64,000 nt of DNA from Hydrotalea flava (lineage in GTDB: Bacteria; Bacteroidota; Bacteroidia; Chitinophagales; Chitinophagaceae): the NCBI RefSeq assembly GCF_001623405.1, contig NZ_LUHG01000100.1:1-64000 (forward strand). The letters run 5' to 3'. The stretch's first letter is position 1; each line of letters starts with the position of its first letter. Below, piece after piece: positions 26,513 through 35,959 of this stretch. The notes under the pieces were generated by a model, which worked only from the letters and a program-made list of their open reading frames with translations, made no database searches and was not told where the DNA came from. The translations under genes and the position numbers were made by a program.

Positions 26513-26536
26513 AGCCGGCTTATAAAAATTTTTTAT

Positions 26537-26788
26537 TTATGCCTGAATCATTTCAATTTCATAAAATTCCATTACCGGATTGGCCAATAATTTTTTACTG
26601 GCTTCCTCAGCAATACTTTTTGCGGTTTTCTCAGAATCAGCTTCAATTTGCAGGGTAATATGTTTGCCTACCCTTACATCGTTTACCGCCAGTATGCCGA
26701 GATTATGCAAACCGCCTAATACGGCTTTGCCCTGTGGATCTAATAAATCTTTTAAAGGCATTACCTTAATTTGAACATGGTATATCAT
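26537..26788 (-). CDS. purS: Phosphoribosylformylglycinamidine synthase subunit PurS
   Basis: 83 residues with the PurS layout: VQIKVMPLKDLLDPQGKAVLGGLHNLG, then VRVGKHITLQIEA and a helix, ending in NPVMEFYEIEMI. PurS bridges the small PurL and the glutaminase PurQ. Its start overlaps the pssA stop by four bases (26785-26788), so they are translationally coupled. Neither purQ nor purL is in this window; purC is 12 kb away. If the genome instead encodes a large single-chain PurL, this copy would need another explanation. Confidence 0.9.
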   Translation of the reverse strand: MIYHVQIKVMPLKDLLDPQGKAVLGGLHNLGILAVNDVRVGKHITLQIEADSEKTAKSIAEEASKKLLANPVMEFYEIEMIQA

Positions 26789-27555
26789 GATACTATCCTT
26801 TGTTTTAAAAGCAAAGATAAAACTACATAAGCGATAAAACTAACCGGCACAGCCATCCATCCTAAAAACAATGCACTCACCACTGCAACAACAACAATAA
26901 TTATGAAAGGCCATATAGCAGCAAAAGAAAGTTTTTTAAATTTTAATGCCATTACAGGCATTTTTGATACCATCAAAAAACTCAATACAACTGCACAACT
27001 GTATAAAAACCATTTATTCACCATTAACTCAATCATCCAGGCAGTATTCGAAAACCAATAAATAAGCGGAAAAGAAGCAATGCAAATACCTACTGCCGGA
27101 ATGGGTACGCCTTTAAAATAATGCGTTTGTGTTGTATCAATGTTAAACCTTGCTAATCTATATGCTCCGGCACAGGGTATTAAAAAAGCAGGCAATAACC
27201 AAAGAACGGAAACATCTAATCCATTGGGTTGAGCGGCGTAGGCTCTTTTTAAAAATTCAAACAATATCATGCCGGGTGCCACTCCAAAACTTACCACATC
27301 GGCTAAGGAGTCTAATTGTTTCCCCATTTCTGAACTGGCTTTCAATGCACGTGCTACCAATCCATCAAAAAAATCAACCAAAACAGCCACACCAATGCAA
27401 ACAGATGCCCAAAAAAATTTTTGCGGTATTTCAATAGTTTGCTGGCCGGTTTCATCTACACTTAACATTAAACCCGGTTGCAGTATTACTACAATGGCAA
27501 AACAGCCAAAAAGCAGATTCAATATTGTAAAAGCATTGGGAATTTGTTTACGCAT
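26785..27555 (-). CDS. pssA: CDP-diacylglycerol-serine O-phosphatidyltransferase
   Basis: 256 residues with about seven helices and the CDP-alcohol phosphotransferase signature DFFDGLVARALKASSEMGKQ continuing LDSLADVVSFG (the D-G-AR-G-D-D pattern). It makes phosphatidylserine, the precursor of phosphatidylethanolamine. The substrate is assigned by its similarity to PssA rather than PgsA (FNIDTTQTHYFKGVPIPA region). It overlaps purS by four bases and follows the aminopeptidase gene by 28 bases. Confidence 0.9.
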   Translation of the reverse strand: MRKQIPNAFTILNLLFGCFAIVVILQPGLMLSVDETGQQTIEIPQKFFWASVCIGVAVLVDFFDGLVARALKASSEMGKQLDSLADVVSFGVAPGMILFEFLKRAYAAQPNGLDVSVLWLLPAFLIPCAGAYRLARFNIDTTQTHYFKGVPIPAVGICIASFPLIYWFSNTAWMIELMVNKWFLYSCAVVLSFLMVSKMPVMALKFKKLSFAAIWPFIIIVVVAVVSALFLGWMAVPVSFIAYVVLSLLLKQRIVS

Positions 27556-27583
27556 AATGGGTTGTATAAAAGCTATATAAATA

Positions 27584-28879
27584 TTATTTTTTGATATGCA
27601 TTAATTTTTCAATTTCTTCAACGGTAACAGGAATATTTTTCATTAAATCGATATTACCGTTTTTGGTAATCCAAACATTGTTTTCAATACGAATACCCAT
27701 TTTTTCTTCCTCAATATAAATACCCGGCTCAACGGTAAATACCATTCCGGCAGTAACCGGTTGGTGTTTATTGGCCAAATCGTGTACATCAATTCCTAAA
27801 TGATGTGAGATGCCATGATACAGGTATTTTCGATAAGCGGGATTATTCTTATCCTCATTTTTTACATCGGCTTTGGATAGTAAGCCAATTTTTATAAACT
27901 GTTTGGTGGCTTCCGCTCCTACTTTGTTGTGATAATCTGCTAAAAGTATTCCGGGTTTTAAAATAGATTTAGCGTAATTATGAAGGTGTAAACAGGCATT
28001 GTACACTTCTTTCTGACGTTTGGTAAATTTACCATTAACAGGAACTGTACGGGTTAAATCGGCACAATAGCCCCCATATTCCGCACCAAAATCCATCAAT
28101 ACCAAATCACCATCTTTACATTCCTGATTATTGAAAACATAATGTAATGTTCGGGCATTATCGCCACTGGCAATGATGCTATGGTAAGCAGGGCCTTCTG
28201 CGCGGTTACTTAAAAAACTATGATAAATTTCTGCTTCAATTTCATATTCAGTAACACCCGGTTTTATGAATTGCAATAACCTTCTAAAAGTAATGTCAGT
28301 AATGTCAATAGCTTTTCGAATTACTGCTACTTCTTCTTTTGTTTTAATACTGCGTAACTGTTTTAAAATTTTAGCAGCCCGTTTGTATTCATGTAATGGG
28401 TAGAGTGCCTTCATTTCATCAATAAACCGATATTCACTGCTGCGAATTAAGGAAGCTTTCCGATCGTTTTCATTTGAATCTAAGTAAATGGTATCTGCTG
28501 CATGAATCCAACCTTGCAATAGCGCATCAACAGTATCGGCCCACACAATAGTTTCCATTCCGGAAATTGCCCGGGCTTCTGCTTCTCTTAAACGCTTACC
28601 ATCCCATTTTTCCTTTAAATCATTCGGACGCACCAAAACAAGCACTTCCCGAAATTTTTTTTCAGAATTATCGGGATATAAAATAACCATTGAGTCTTCC
28701 TGTGTAATACCGCTTAACCAATACAAATCACTATTTTGTTTAAATGTATGTAAAGCATCTCCGTTAGATGGGAAAGCATCATTACTAACAAATATGGCGA
28801 TACTGTTGGGTTGCATGGCCTTTATGAAGCGTTGCCGATTTTCTTCAAATAGTTTTGATGGCAAGGGTAAGTGTTTCAT
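27584..28879 (-). CDS. pepP: Xaa-Pro aminopeptidase (M24B)
   Basis: 431 residues: an aminopeptidase P N-terminal domain (about 1-150, with NSDLYWLSGI and EDSMVILYP) and a pita-bread M24 catalytic domain. The dinuclear metal ligands are visible: two Asp in LMDFGAEYGGYCADLTRTV, His in YLYHGISHHLGIDVHD, Glu in FTVEPGIYI and Glu in GIRIENNV. It removes N-terminal residues preceding proline. It is probably the first gene of the pepP-pssA-purS-rsmI-PepSY operon. Confidence 0.92.
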   Translation of the reverse strand: MKHLPLPSKLFEENRQRFIKAMQPNSIAIFVSNDAFPSNGDALHTFKQNSDLYWLSGITQEDSMVILYPDNSEKKFREVLVLVRPNDLKEKWDGKRLREAEARAISGMETIVWADTVDALLQGWIHAADTIYLDSNENDRKASLIRSSEYRFIDEMKALYPLHEYKRAAKILKQLRSIKTKEEVAVIRKAIDITDITFRRLLQFIKPGVTEYEIEAEIYHSFLSNRAEGPAYHSIIASGDNARTLHYVFNNQECKDGDLVLMDFGAEYGGYCADLTRTVPVNGKFTKRQKEVYNACLHLHNYAKSILKPGILLADYHNKVGAEATKQFIKIGLLSKADVKNEDKNNPAYRKYLYHGISHHLGIDVHDLANKHQPVTAGMVFTVEPGIYIEEEKMGIRIENNVWITKNGNIDLMKNIPVTVEEIEKLMHIKK

Positions 28880-29216
28880 ACAAAAAAATTTAAAGTGGAA
28901 AGATAAAGTTTTAATACCAAAACATATTCAATCAAATAGAACGGTTACTGATTATACATCCTGCAATTCAATCAATAGTTTGTACCATCACTTACATGAA
29001 TGGATGCTATAAACCGTTACGCATTTTGCATACATATATTTAAAACCAAAAGTATATTATGCTTTTTTTGTATTAAAAAATACATAATTGATACCCTTAT
29101 GCTGAATAGTGGTTTAAAAGCCATTAAATTATACTGAAATTGTAATTCTTAACAATGAGGTATACAGGTATCCCAGTATTTTTGATTCATAATGTTAATT
29201 TTTCAAAATAATTATC
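28880..29216. other. Gap of about 340 bases
   Basis: No protein frame is convincing. A plus-strand TATTTTTG box (29177-29184) and the terminator that follows are its only recognisable signals. Confidence 0.5.
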
Positions 29217-29249
29217 GAACCTCCGATTCTTCGGGGGTTCCTCTTTTTT
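29190..29249 (+). ncRNA. Candidate short plus-strand RNA
   Basis: A -7-like TATTTTTG (29177-29184) precedes by about six bases a stretch that ends in a strong plus-strand terminator. It would give a transcript of about 60 nt. No -33 element is clear. Both flanking genes are on the minus strand. Confidence 0.25.
29217..29249 (+). terminator. Intrinsic terminator on the plus strand with no plus-strand gene upstream
   Basis: GAACCTCC (29217-29224) pairs with GGGGGTTC (29233-29240) around an eight-base loop and is followed by CTCTTTTTT. On the minus strand the stem is followed by GATAATT, a weak signal. Confidence 0.7.
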
Positions 29250-29258
29250 AGGCTTCCA

Positions 29259-29738
29259 TTATATTTCTTTACTGATAAATGCCAATGGCAGCAAGGCCGC
29301 TGCATTTTCAATTACAAATATTTGTCCCGTTTGCCCGCTTAAAATTAAGCGCATAGTATGCCCGTATCTTGTTTGATGTTCTATAATGGCCTGTCGGCAC
29401 ATACCACAGGGCGAAATAGGTTTGTTGCTGTTGCCTTTGAGCGATTGGTAACTAATGGCCATGGTTACCACATGCGCTTGTGGAAATAATACTGACGCAG
29501 ATGCCAGTAAACTTCTTTCTGCACAAATGCCTACAGGATAACTTGCATTTTCCTGATTGGTACCAAACACTATTTCTCCATTACTTAAAAGCGCAGCTGC
29601 CGAAACCTGAAATTGAGAATAAGGTGCATAAGCCAGTTTGGTATTGATTCTGGCTTTTTCTAATAAAAGTGCATCTGATTCAGCAAGTTCCTGAATGTGT
29701 TGGAATAACTGATAATTAAATTGATATTGTTGTTGCAT
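29259..29738 (-). CDS. cdd: Cytidine deaminase
   Basis: 159 residues, a tetrameric-type cytidine deaminase. The zinc site is complete: CAERS (with catalytic Glu) and SPCGMCRQ; NQENASYPVGI precedes it. It deaminates cytidine and deoxycytidine for pyrimidine salvage. An N-terminal extension of about 20 residues before LEKARINTKLAYAPYS is a little longer than in small Cdd proteins. It lies alone between a plus-strand terminator and the lepB terminator. Confidence 0.95.
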   Translation of the reverse strand: MQQQYQFNYQLFQHIQELAESDALLLEKARINTKLAYAPYSQFQVSAAALLSNGEIVFGTNQENASYPVGICAERSLLASASVLFPQAHVVTMAISYQSLKGNSNKPISPCGMCRQAIIEHQTRYGHTMRLILSGQTGQIFVIENAAALLPLAFISKEI

Positions 29739-29779
29739 TCCGTGATGTTTTATGGTTCAAGCGGTTAAATTTATTCGAT

Positions 29780-29813
29780 AAAAAAGTCCTTGTTACTTAG
29801 GTAACAAGGACTT
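29780..29813 (-). terminator. Intrinsic terminator after lepB
   Basis: A perfect 13-base stem AAGTCCTTGTTAC/GTAACAAGGACTT (29784-29796 and 29801-29813) with a four-base loop. A/T tracts flank both sides, so it may work in both directions; on the minus strand it follows lepB. Confidence 0.9.
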
Positions 29814-29837
29814 AAAAAATTATGAGGATAAAGATAA

Positions 29838-31373
29838 CTATTTTATCCATTTAAAAATTCGGTTCCACCGGGGGCCATTATCCCAGCTAAACCAAATGAG
29901 TGATGCTTTTCCCACAATATTTGTTTCCGGTACAAAACCCCAGAAACGACTGTCCTGGCTATTGTGGCGGTTATCTCCCATCATCCAGTAATAATTGTAT
30001 TGAAAGGTATATTGCGTTTGTGGTTTACCATCTATAATAAAAGTTCCATTTTTTTCTTCCAGGTTATGGTGCTCATATACATGAATCAAACGCTTGTAAA
30101 TAGGAATGTTTTCGGTTGTAAGTGTAACAGTAGCGCCTTTTTGGGGAATGTATAGTGGGCCATAATTATCTACCCCCCAACCTCTTGAAACCTGGTATGG
30201 AAAGATACTATAGGTAGCTTCTGATGAATCGAATGGAATAACAAAACGCTCTACGGAAAGCACATCGGGCACCTTTCGCAATGCGGTTGCATCATTATGC
30301 GTTAACGGCATATAATAGGCACCACTTTGCCGGTACATGTTTTGCAAATCATCATGTAGTTGATCTGTTTTTTCATCGTTGCGCACATCAATATTGTATT
30401 GTGATTTTAAAATATCAAAATCAAGTGGTCTGCCCTTGGTTTTCACCACAAAAGTGGTTTGTGAATATTCGGGCTGAATAGCCTTTTGCCCATTTACATA
30501 CAGCACACTTTCTTTTACCTGAATAGTATCGCCCGGCAAACCCACACAACGTTTAATGTAATTATCAGTTTTATCCATCGGGTGTACTAAAATGTGTTCA
30601 CCAAATTGTTGCCATACGGCATCCCTTCCTTGTCTTCTAACAAAATCATAATAAGGTTGGGCAGAACCATAACCGGGCAAATTAATAATGGTATCACCTT
30701 CAGGAAAATTGAATACTACTACATCGTTTCTTTTAATGGGCACATAACCCGGCAGGCGCATGTACTTTAATTCTATCCATTTTAAATAAGATGGGGTTGT
30801 TTCACTGAAAGGCATAATATTATGCACAAAAGGAAAAGATAAAGGCGTTTCCGGAATTCTTGGGCCATAGGCCATTTTGTTTACAAAAAGAAAATCGTGC
30901 ACCATTAAGGTTTTCTCCATACTACCGGTTGGAATTACGTAGGCTTCAAATACAAAAGTTCGGATGATGGTAGCTGCCACAATAGCAAATACCGCCGCAT
31001 CTATCCATTCCCGTGCAACCGATTTTTTGTATTGTTTTACTGCTTTTTCGCCAACCCAACGCACATCTTTCGAAAAACCTAAATATGGAAAATAAATAAA
31101 GGGCAGAAAAACCGCCAGCGTATGGTGTATTAAATTAAACTTACCAAAATACATGGTAAAAATAATAGTAATCCATATTGTAATGAACTGCCCGGCAATG
31201 GGAATAAGTTGTAACCAGAACCACCATTTTTTTATGTTACATTTTTCTGCAATTAACCAGGTATTGTAAAATGGGATAAATGCTTTCCAAGCTTCAATAC
31301 CTGCTTTTTTAAACATACCATACATACCTACATGCCAGCCAATAATTCCAATAATAAATAATGTTATGCCCAT
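29838..31373 (-). CDS. lepB: Signal peptidase I, Bacteroidota type
   Basis: 511 residues. The N-terminus (about 1-125) carries three or four extra helices like the DUF5684 region of Bacteroidota LepB proteins. Then comes the catalytic Ser in PTGSMEKTLMVHDFLFV, the KRNDVVVFNFPEGD box, the catalytic-Lys region YIKRCVGLPGDTIQV and the C-terminal MMGDNRHNSQDSRFWGFVP box. A long insertion of about 150 residues separates the last two boxes. It cleaves signal peptides at the outer face of the inner membrane. Confidence 0.95.
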   Translation of the reverse strand: MGITLFIIGIIGWHVGMYGMFKKAGIEAWKAFIPFYNTWLIAEKCNIKKWWFWLQLIPIAGQFITIWITIIFTMYFGKFNLIHHTLAVFLPFIYFPYLGFSKDVRWVGEKAVKQYKKSVAREWIDAAVFAIVAATIIRTFVFEAYVIPTGSMEKTLMVHDFLFVNKMAYGPRIPETPLSFPFVHNIMPFSETTPSYLKWIELKYMRLPGYVPIKRNDVVVFNFPEGDTIINLPGYGSAQPYYDFVRRQGRDAVWQQFGEHILVHPMDKTDNYIKRCVGLPGDTIQVKESVLYVNGQKAIQPEYSQTTFVVKTKGRPLDFDILKSQYNIDVRNDEKTDQLHDDLQNMYRQSGAYYMPLTHNDATALRKVPDVLSVERFVIPFDSSEATYSIFPYQVSRGWGVDNYGPLYIPQKGATVTLTTENIPIYKRLIHVYEHHNLEEKNGTFIIDGKPQTQYTFQYNYYWMMGDNRHNSQDSRFWGFVPETNIVGKASLIWFSWDNGPRWNRIFKWIK

Positions 31374-31495
31374 AAATATATTTTAGTTAAAACAAATGAT
31401 GCATCAGTAATACATTGGTTTGTATGATGATGTTATTTGCAATATGAAGTTTACAAAGCTTGGTTTAGTTTTGTTAAACAAAATACAAACTTGCA

Positions 31496-32656
31496 TTACA
31501 TGGCCATTGCATAATTTTTTACATCATCGGCCGTAATGGTTTTACCGGATAAAATTACCAGTCGTTCAATTACATTTCGCAATTCGCGAATATTGCCCGA
31601 CCATTTTTTATTCTTTAATGCCAACACTGCGTTTTTTTCAATTGTTTTTTTGGCTTCGCCATATTCTTCGGCAATATCTTCCAAAAATTTTTCTATTAGC
31701 AGCGGAATATCTTCAGCTCTGTCATTTAAAGAAGGTACATGTATTAATATTACGCCCAGCCTGTGGTATAAATCTAACCTGAAATTTTTTGCTTCTACTT
31801 CTTCCAACAAATTTTTATTGGTAGCAGCTACCACCCGAACATCCACGTTAATTTCTTTATCACCACCTACCCGGGTTATTTTACCTTCCTGTAAGGCCCT
31901 TAATACCTTGGCTTGTGCCTGCAGGCTCATGTCGCCAATTTCATCTAAAAACAACGTACCACCATTGGCCTGTTCAAATTTGCCGATGCGTTGTTTGATG
32001 GCCGAAGTAAAAGAACCTTTTTCATGACCAAATAATTCGCTTTCAATCAGTTCACTTGGAATGGCAGCACAATTTACTTCAATTAATGGTGCATTGGCTC
32101 TGTTGCTTTTTTCATGCAACCATCGGGCAACCAATTCTTTGCCACTTCCATTTTCTCCGGTAATTAATACACGAGCATCGGTAGGAGCTACTTTATCAAT
32201 GGTAGCTTTAATTTTTTTGATGACATCACTTTCTCCAATAATTTCCTGAACCCGACTTATTTTTCTTTTCAATACCTTGGTTTCTTTTACCAAAGTTGTT
32301 TTATCCATTGCATTACGAATGGTAATGAGCATCCTGTTTAAGTCGGGCGGTTTGGCAATATAATCGAATGCACCTTTTTTAACAGCATCAACTGCGGTTT
32401 CAATATTACCGTGTCCGCTAATAATGATAATGGGCACTTCCGGTTTTTCTTCCAAAGCTTTCGTTAAAAATTCAATGCCATCCATTTTGGGCATTTTAAT
32501 ATCACATAATACCACATCATAATTGGCTGCGATAAATTTCTTCCAACCATCTTCACCATCGATAGCTTCCTCTACCTTATATCCTTCATTGCTTAAAATA
32601 TCTTTCAGAACGCTTCTAATGGCACGTTCATCATCAATTACGAGAATTTGAAACAT
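31496..32656 (-). CDS. NtrC-like response regulator lacking a DNA-binding domain
   Basis: 386 residues: a receiver domain (about 1-120; Asp52 in VLCDIKMPKMDG) and a sigma-54-type AAA+ domain (Walker A GENGSGKE, Walker B GGTLFLDEIGDM, sensor region RVVAATNKNL). The sigma-54 contact loop, normally GAFTGA, reads GSFTSA. The protein stops right after the AAA+ lid (TITADDVKNYAMAM), so the usual Fis-type helix-turn-helix is absent. I believe this shortened form is frequent in Bacteroidota. It may act without specific DNA binding or through another protein. No partner kinase is adjacent. Confidence 0.9.
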   Translation of the reverse strand: MFQILVIDDERAIRSVLKDILSNEGYKVEEAIDGEDGWKKFIAANYDVVLCDIKMPKMDGIEFLTKALEEKPEVPIIIISGHGNIETAVDAVKKGAFDYIAKPPDLNRMLITIRNAMDKTTLVKETKVLKRKISRVQEIIGESDVIKKIKATIDKVAPTDARVLITGENGSGKELVARWLHEKSNRANAPLIEVNCAAIPSELIESELFGHEKGSFTSAIKQRIGKFEQANGGTLFLDEIGDMSLQAQAKVLRALQEGKITRVGGDKEINVDVRVVAATNKNLLEEVEAKNFRLDLYHRLGVILIHVPSLNDRAEDIPLLIEKFLEDIAEEYGEAKKTIEKNAVLALKNKKWSGNIRELRNVIERLVILSGKTITADDVKNYAMAM

Positions 32657-32725
32657 AATTTTTTGGTAAGTTTTTGCTAAGATAAGTGTTAGTTACTGTT
32701 TGCACATAACAGATACGGAATAAAG

Positions 32726-34789
32726 CTACCAGCTAAAATTTATTCCTGCATAATAATTCCGACTGGGTGCCGGATTATAATATCTCCCTCCAAATGCATT
32801 GATATCATTACCTAAACTATAATTTTGATTCAACAGGTTATCAATACCACAAAAAATATTGAGTTTAGCCTGTTTCCAATGGATATACCTGCCCATTTTT
32901 AATTGTAAGTTTTGATAGGCATTTGCGTAGTTTGTATTACCATCATTTAAAGGAATAGCAGCAGTTGCATTGAGCAGCAAATGCAGATAATATTTATTTT
33001 TTGTGGCCATATCAATGCCCGCATTGGTAATATGTTTGGGAACACCTGTTACCGCATTGCCGGTATAATTGTTATTGCCCTGTTTATAATCTGAAAAATA
33101 ATAAGGCTGATAGCTAAAACTGCCCCATATATTGAACTGACTGATAAAAGCTGAAGCCTTTTGCCATAAACGATATTTGCCCGTTACTTCAATACCTTTT
33201 TCGAGCGCACCGCCGGAGTTTACAAAATACTGTGCCCCCTGAGCATTTACCCGCATTACAATGGCATTTTGTAATTGAAAATGATAAGCTGCTACATCAA
33301 ATTGTAAACTATTGTTCCACGCACTGCCTTTAATACCGGATTCAATATTCCAGCCATATTCTGCTTTTAGTTTACTGTGAAAAATTCTATCCTGTGGGAA
33401 AAATTCTGCCAGTGTTGGGGGTGAAAATCCTTTGGCTGCAATGGCATACCACGAAACAGATGACGTTAATTGATAACCTAATGAAAAACGAGGCGTGAAT
33501 ACCTGTTGATTTTGGGTGCTTAAATCATGTAACATGGTGCTGTCAGTAAGACGTCGATACTGCAATTGCTGATTATTGAAACTTACGCCTGCATTGAGTG
33601 TAATTTTTTTCCAGCTAAGCTGTAATTGAGAAAAAACATACCATTGACTGGCAAACAAATTATCTTTAAACTGTACATTGCCTTGTACCCCTCCATTGTT
33701 TGCATAATCATCTATTCTGGAATGATTGTATAACCATTCTCCCCCGTTTACCCATTGTAAAGCAGCATTTCCAATTTTGTGTTGATAAATGAGTTTAGAC
33801 GATACGCCGGTATTGGTTTCATCACGGTTTTCGTATTTGGTTAAAAAGGGATTGGTAATAGCATTATTGTTCACCAACACTACTGATACTGCCGAAAGAG
33901 ATGAATTAATTTGTATAGAATGATGTATTCCTGCAAAAGCAGTTTTATCGTAAATAGCTGATTTTTGTTCTACCGCACCCGGCGTTGTTCCTGTTGCAGG
34001 TCTTGCCGCAGTGGGATTTTTTAACATTTCTGCCAATGTTAGTCCGCCCGGTGTTTGATAATACATATTGGTATAAAATGCCAGCACATCAAATATTTGT
34101 GAACCGGTTTGCCATTTGGCTATCCAATTATACGTATCTCTTCTAACGGCCGACTGTTGACGATAGCTATTAGATTGCAAATGGCTTTGTTGTAACAAAG
34201 AAGTAAACTGTTTATTTTGATAAGTATATCCTACATTTTGCGCAAATAATCCATATGAACCACCGGTAATACCCACATTAAAATGGCTTTGATTTTTTGA
34301 TGTGAAAGAGGGTACTGAATTGAGCAACAAAACACCTCCGGTACCTGCACCATATACGCTGGAAGAAGGCCCTTTGATGACTTCTGCATTGTTGATCTGG
34401 CGCACATCTACCAGATTTAAATAGGTATTGCCACCACCATCGGTTAATGGAATATCATTCCAATATACTTTCACATTCCGAACACCAAAGGGTGAGCGAA
34501 GGGTACTTCCCCTAATAGAAAGACGATAACTGCCTGGAGAACGTTCCTCCATCCTAACACCTGCAACAGCATTAAGCACCGGTAATAAACTGGTGGGGGC
34601 ACTTCGTTGAATATCGGCCTGACTGATGAGTGCCACTGCAACAGGCGCATCTTTCCATTTTTTATTCAGCATAAAGGCATGCACCGTTACATCTTGTAGT
34701 GTATCATTTCCAAAGGTAGGCAATGCTTCGTTTTGTGCAGTTGCTTTTTGTACAATTACGAGCATTATAAAATAGAAATATTTTTTCAT
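32726..34789 (-). CDS. TonB-dependent outer-membrane receptor
   Basis: 687 residues with a signal peptide (MKKYFYFIMLVIVQKATAQ). The plug domain (about 35-160) includes LLPVLNAVAGVRMEERSPG, YRLSIRGSTLRSPFGVRN, NAEVIKGPSSSVYGAGTGG. A 22-strand barrel follows, ending in an aromatic residue (YYAGINFSW), as outer-membrane barrels do. There is no N-terminal carboxypeptidase-like domain and no SusD neighbour, so a siderophore, vitamin or metal substrate is more likely than a glycan (inference). Confidence 0.9.
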   Translation of the reverse strand: MKKYFYFIMLVIVQKATAQNEALPTFGNDTLQDVTVHAFMLNKKWKDAPVAVALISQADIQRSAPTSLLPVLNAVAGVRMEERSPGSYRLSIRGSTLRSPFGVRNVKVYWNDIPLTDGGGNTYLNLVDVRQINNAEVIKGPSSSVYGAGTGGVLLLNSVPSFTSKNQSHFNVGITGGSYGLFAQNVGYTYQNKQFTSLLQQSHLQSNSYRQQSAVRRDTYNWIAKWQTGSQIFDVLAFYTNMYYQTPGGLTLAEMLKNPTAARPATGTTPGAVEQKSAIYDKTAFAGIHHSIQINSSLSAVSVVLVNNNAITNPFLTKYENRDETNTGVSSKLIYQHKIGNAALQWVNGGEWLYNHSRIDDYANNGGVQGNVQFKDNLFASQWYVFSQLQLSWKKITLNAGVSFNNQQLQYRRLTDSTMLHDLSTQNQQVFTPRFSLGYQLTSSVSWYAIAAKGFSPPTLAEFFPQDRIFHSKLKAEYGWNIESGIKGSAWNNSLQFDVAAYHFQLQNAIVMRVNAQGAQYFVNSGGALEKGIEVTGKYRLWQKASAFISQFNIWGSFSYQPYYFSDYKQGNNNYTGNAVTGVPKHITNAGIDMATKNKYYLHLLLNATAAIPLNDGNTNYANAYQNLQLKMGRYIHWKQAKLNIFCGIDNLLNQNYSLGNDINAFGGRYYNPAPSRNYYAGINFSW

Positions 34790-34881
34790 GCAAATTAAAC
34801 CAATATGCTTTTTAATTGATTAGCAACCTAAAGTTAACCCACAGCATTACACCTAACCCAATACGTAATATGATTGATATC

Positions 34882-34913
34882 AAAAAAAATCCCGAAAGGT
34901 GAGTTTCGGGATT
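34882..34913 (-). terminator. Intrinsic terminator after pdhB
   Basis: AATCCCGAAA (34888-34897) pairs with TTTCGGGATT (34904-34913) with a six-base loop; on the minus strand it is followed by eight T. Confidence 0.9.
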
Positions 34914-34944
34914 AAATAGTATAACCATTAACACAATTATTTCT

Positions 34945-35931
34945 TTATTTCTTCATATACATCACTTCTTTAGCCAGTTTTACAGTTCTTTCCACATCGG
35001 GAATAGCTAAAGCTGCTAAATTAGGTGCATAGTGCATGGGCGCATCGGCACTGGTAATGCGGCGAATGGGTGCGTCTAAATAATCAAATCCTTCTTTTTG
35101 TATACGATAAGTAATTTCAGAACTTACTGATGCAAAGGGCCATTGTTCTTCTACAATCAATAACCGATTGGTTTTTTTAACACTTTCTAAAATAGTATGC
35201 CAGTCTAAGGGGCGTATGGTTCTTAAATCAATCACTTCAGCATTTATCCCTTCTTTTTCCAATTCTGCGGCTGCGCCCAATGCAACTTTCATCATTTTGT
35301 TGAAAGAAACAATGGTAATATCGCTTCCTGCTTTTTTTATGTCTGCCTTTCCTAAGGGAATATAATATTCTTCATCAGGCACTTCAGATTTATCTCCATA
35401 CATTACTTCGCTTTCCATAAACATAACCGGATCTTCTTCGTAACGAATGGCTTGTTTCAGTAACCCTTTAGCATCATAGCCATTTGAGGGAGATACCACT
35501 TTAATACCCGGTATATTGGCATATAAACTTTCAAAAGCGGTGGAGTGTTGCGCTCCTAATTGTCCGGCACTGCCATTAGGCCCTCTGAAAACGATGGGGC
35601 AGGCAATTTGGCCACCACTCATAGCCAGCATTTTAGAGGCAGTATTTAAAATTTGGTCTAATGGTAACACTGCAAAATTCCAGGTCATGAATTCAACAAT
35701 TGGCCTTAAACCGTTCTGTGCAGCACCAACTGCTACACCGGCAAAACCTAATTCGGAAATTGGCGTATCAATGACACGCTTAGCGCCAAATTCAGCCAGC
35801 ATACCCTGACTAACTTTATAAGCACCATTGTATTCAGCAACTTCTTCACCCATTAAAAAAACCCTTTCATCTCTTCTCATTTCTTCCTGCATGGCCTCTC
35901 TGAGTGCCTCTCTAAAAGCAATTGATCGCAT
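34945..35931 (-). CDS. pdhB: Pyruvate dehydrogenase E1 component, beta subunit
   Basis: 328 residues, the standard length. Motifs: REALREAMQEEMRRDERVFLMGEEVAEYNG (given in two parts here: REALREAMQEEM and VFLMGEEVAEYNGA), DTPISELGFAGVAVGAA, MTWNFAVLPLDQI, GQLGAQHST and LRTIRPLDW. With the alpha subunit (not in this window) it decarboxylates pyruvate using thiamine diphosphate. A branched-chain or acetoin dehydrogenase beta subunit is the alternative, less likely by its similarity to PdhB. It has its own promoter and terminator, so it is monocistronic. Confidence 0.9.
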   Translation of the reverse strand: MRSIAFREALREAMQEEMRRDERVFLMGEEVAEYNGAYKVSQGMLAEFGAKRVIDTPISELGFAGVAVGAAQNGLRPIVEFMTWNFAVLPLDQILNTASKMLAMSGGQIACPIVFRGPNGSAGQLGAQHSTAFESLYANIPGIKVVSPSNGYDAKGLLKQAIRYEEDPVMFMESEVMYGDKSEVPDEEYYIPLGKADIKKAGSDITIVSFNKMMKVALGAAAELEKEGINAEVIDLRTIRPLDWHTILESVKKTNRLLIVEEQWPFASVSSEITYRIQKEGFDYLDAPIRRITSADAPMHYAPNLAALAIPDVERTVKLAKEVMYMKK

Positions 35932-35959
35932 AATATATATCGGTTAGTGAATTGAGCAG

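Noticed and set aside
31536-32027. 163-codon plus-strand frame opposite the NtrC-like regulator
   Set aside because: Antisense to the conserved AAA+ domain; low-complexity Ser/Leu-rich product typical of shadow frames.
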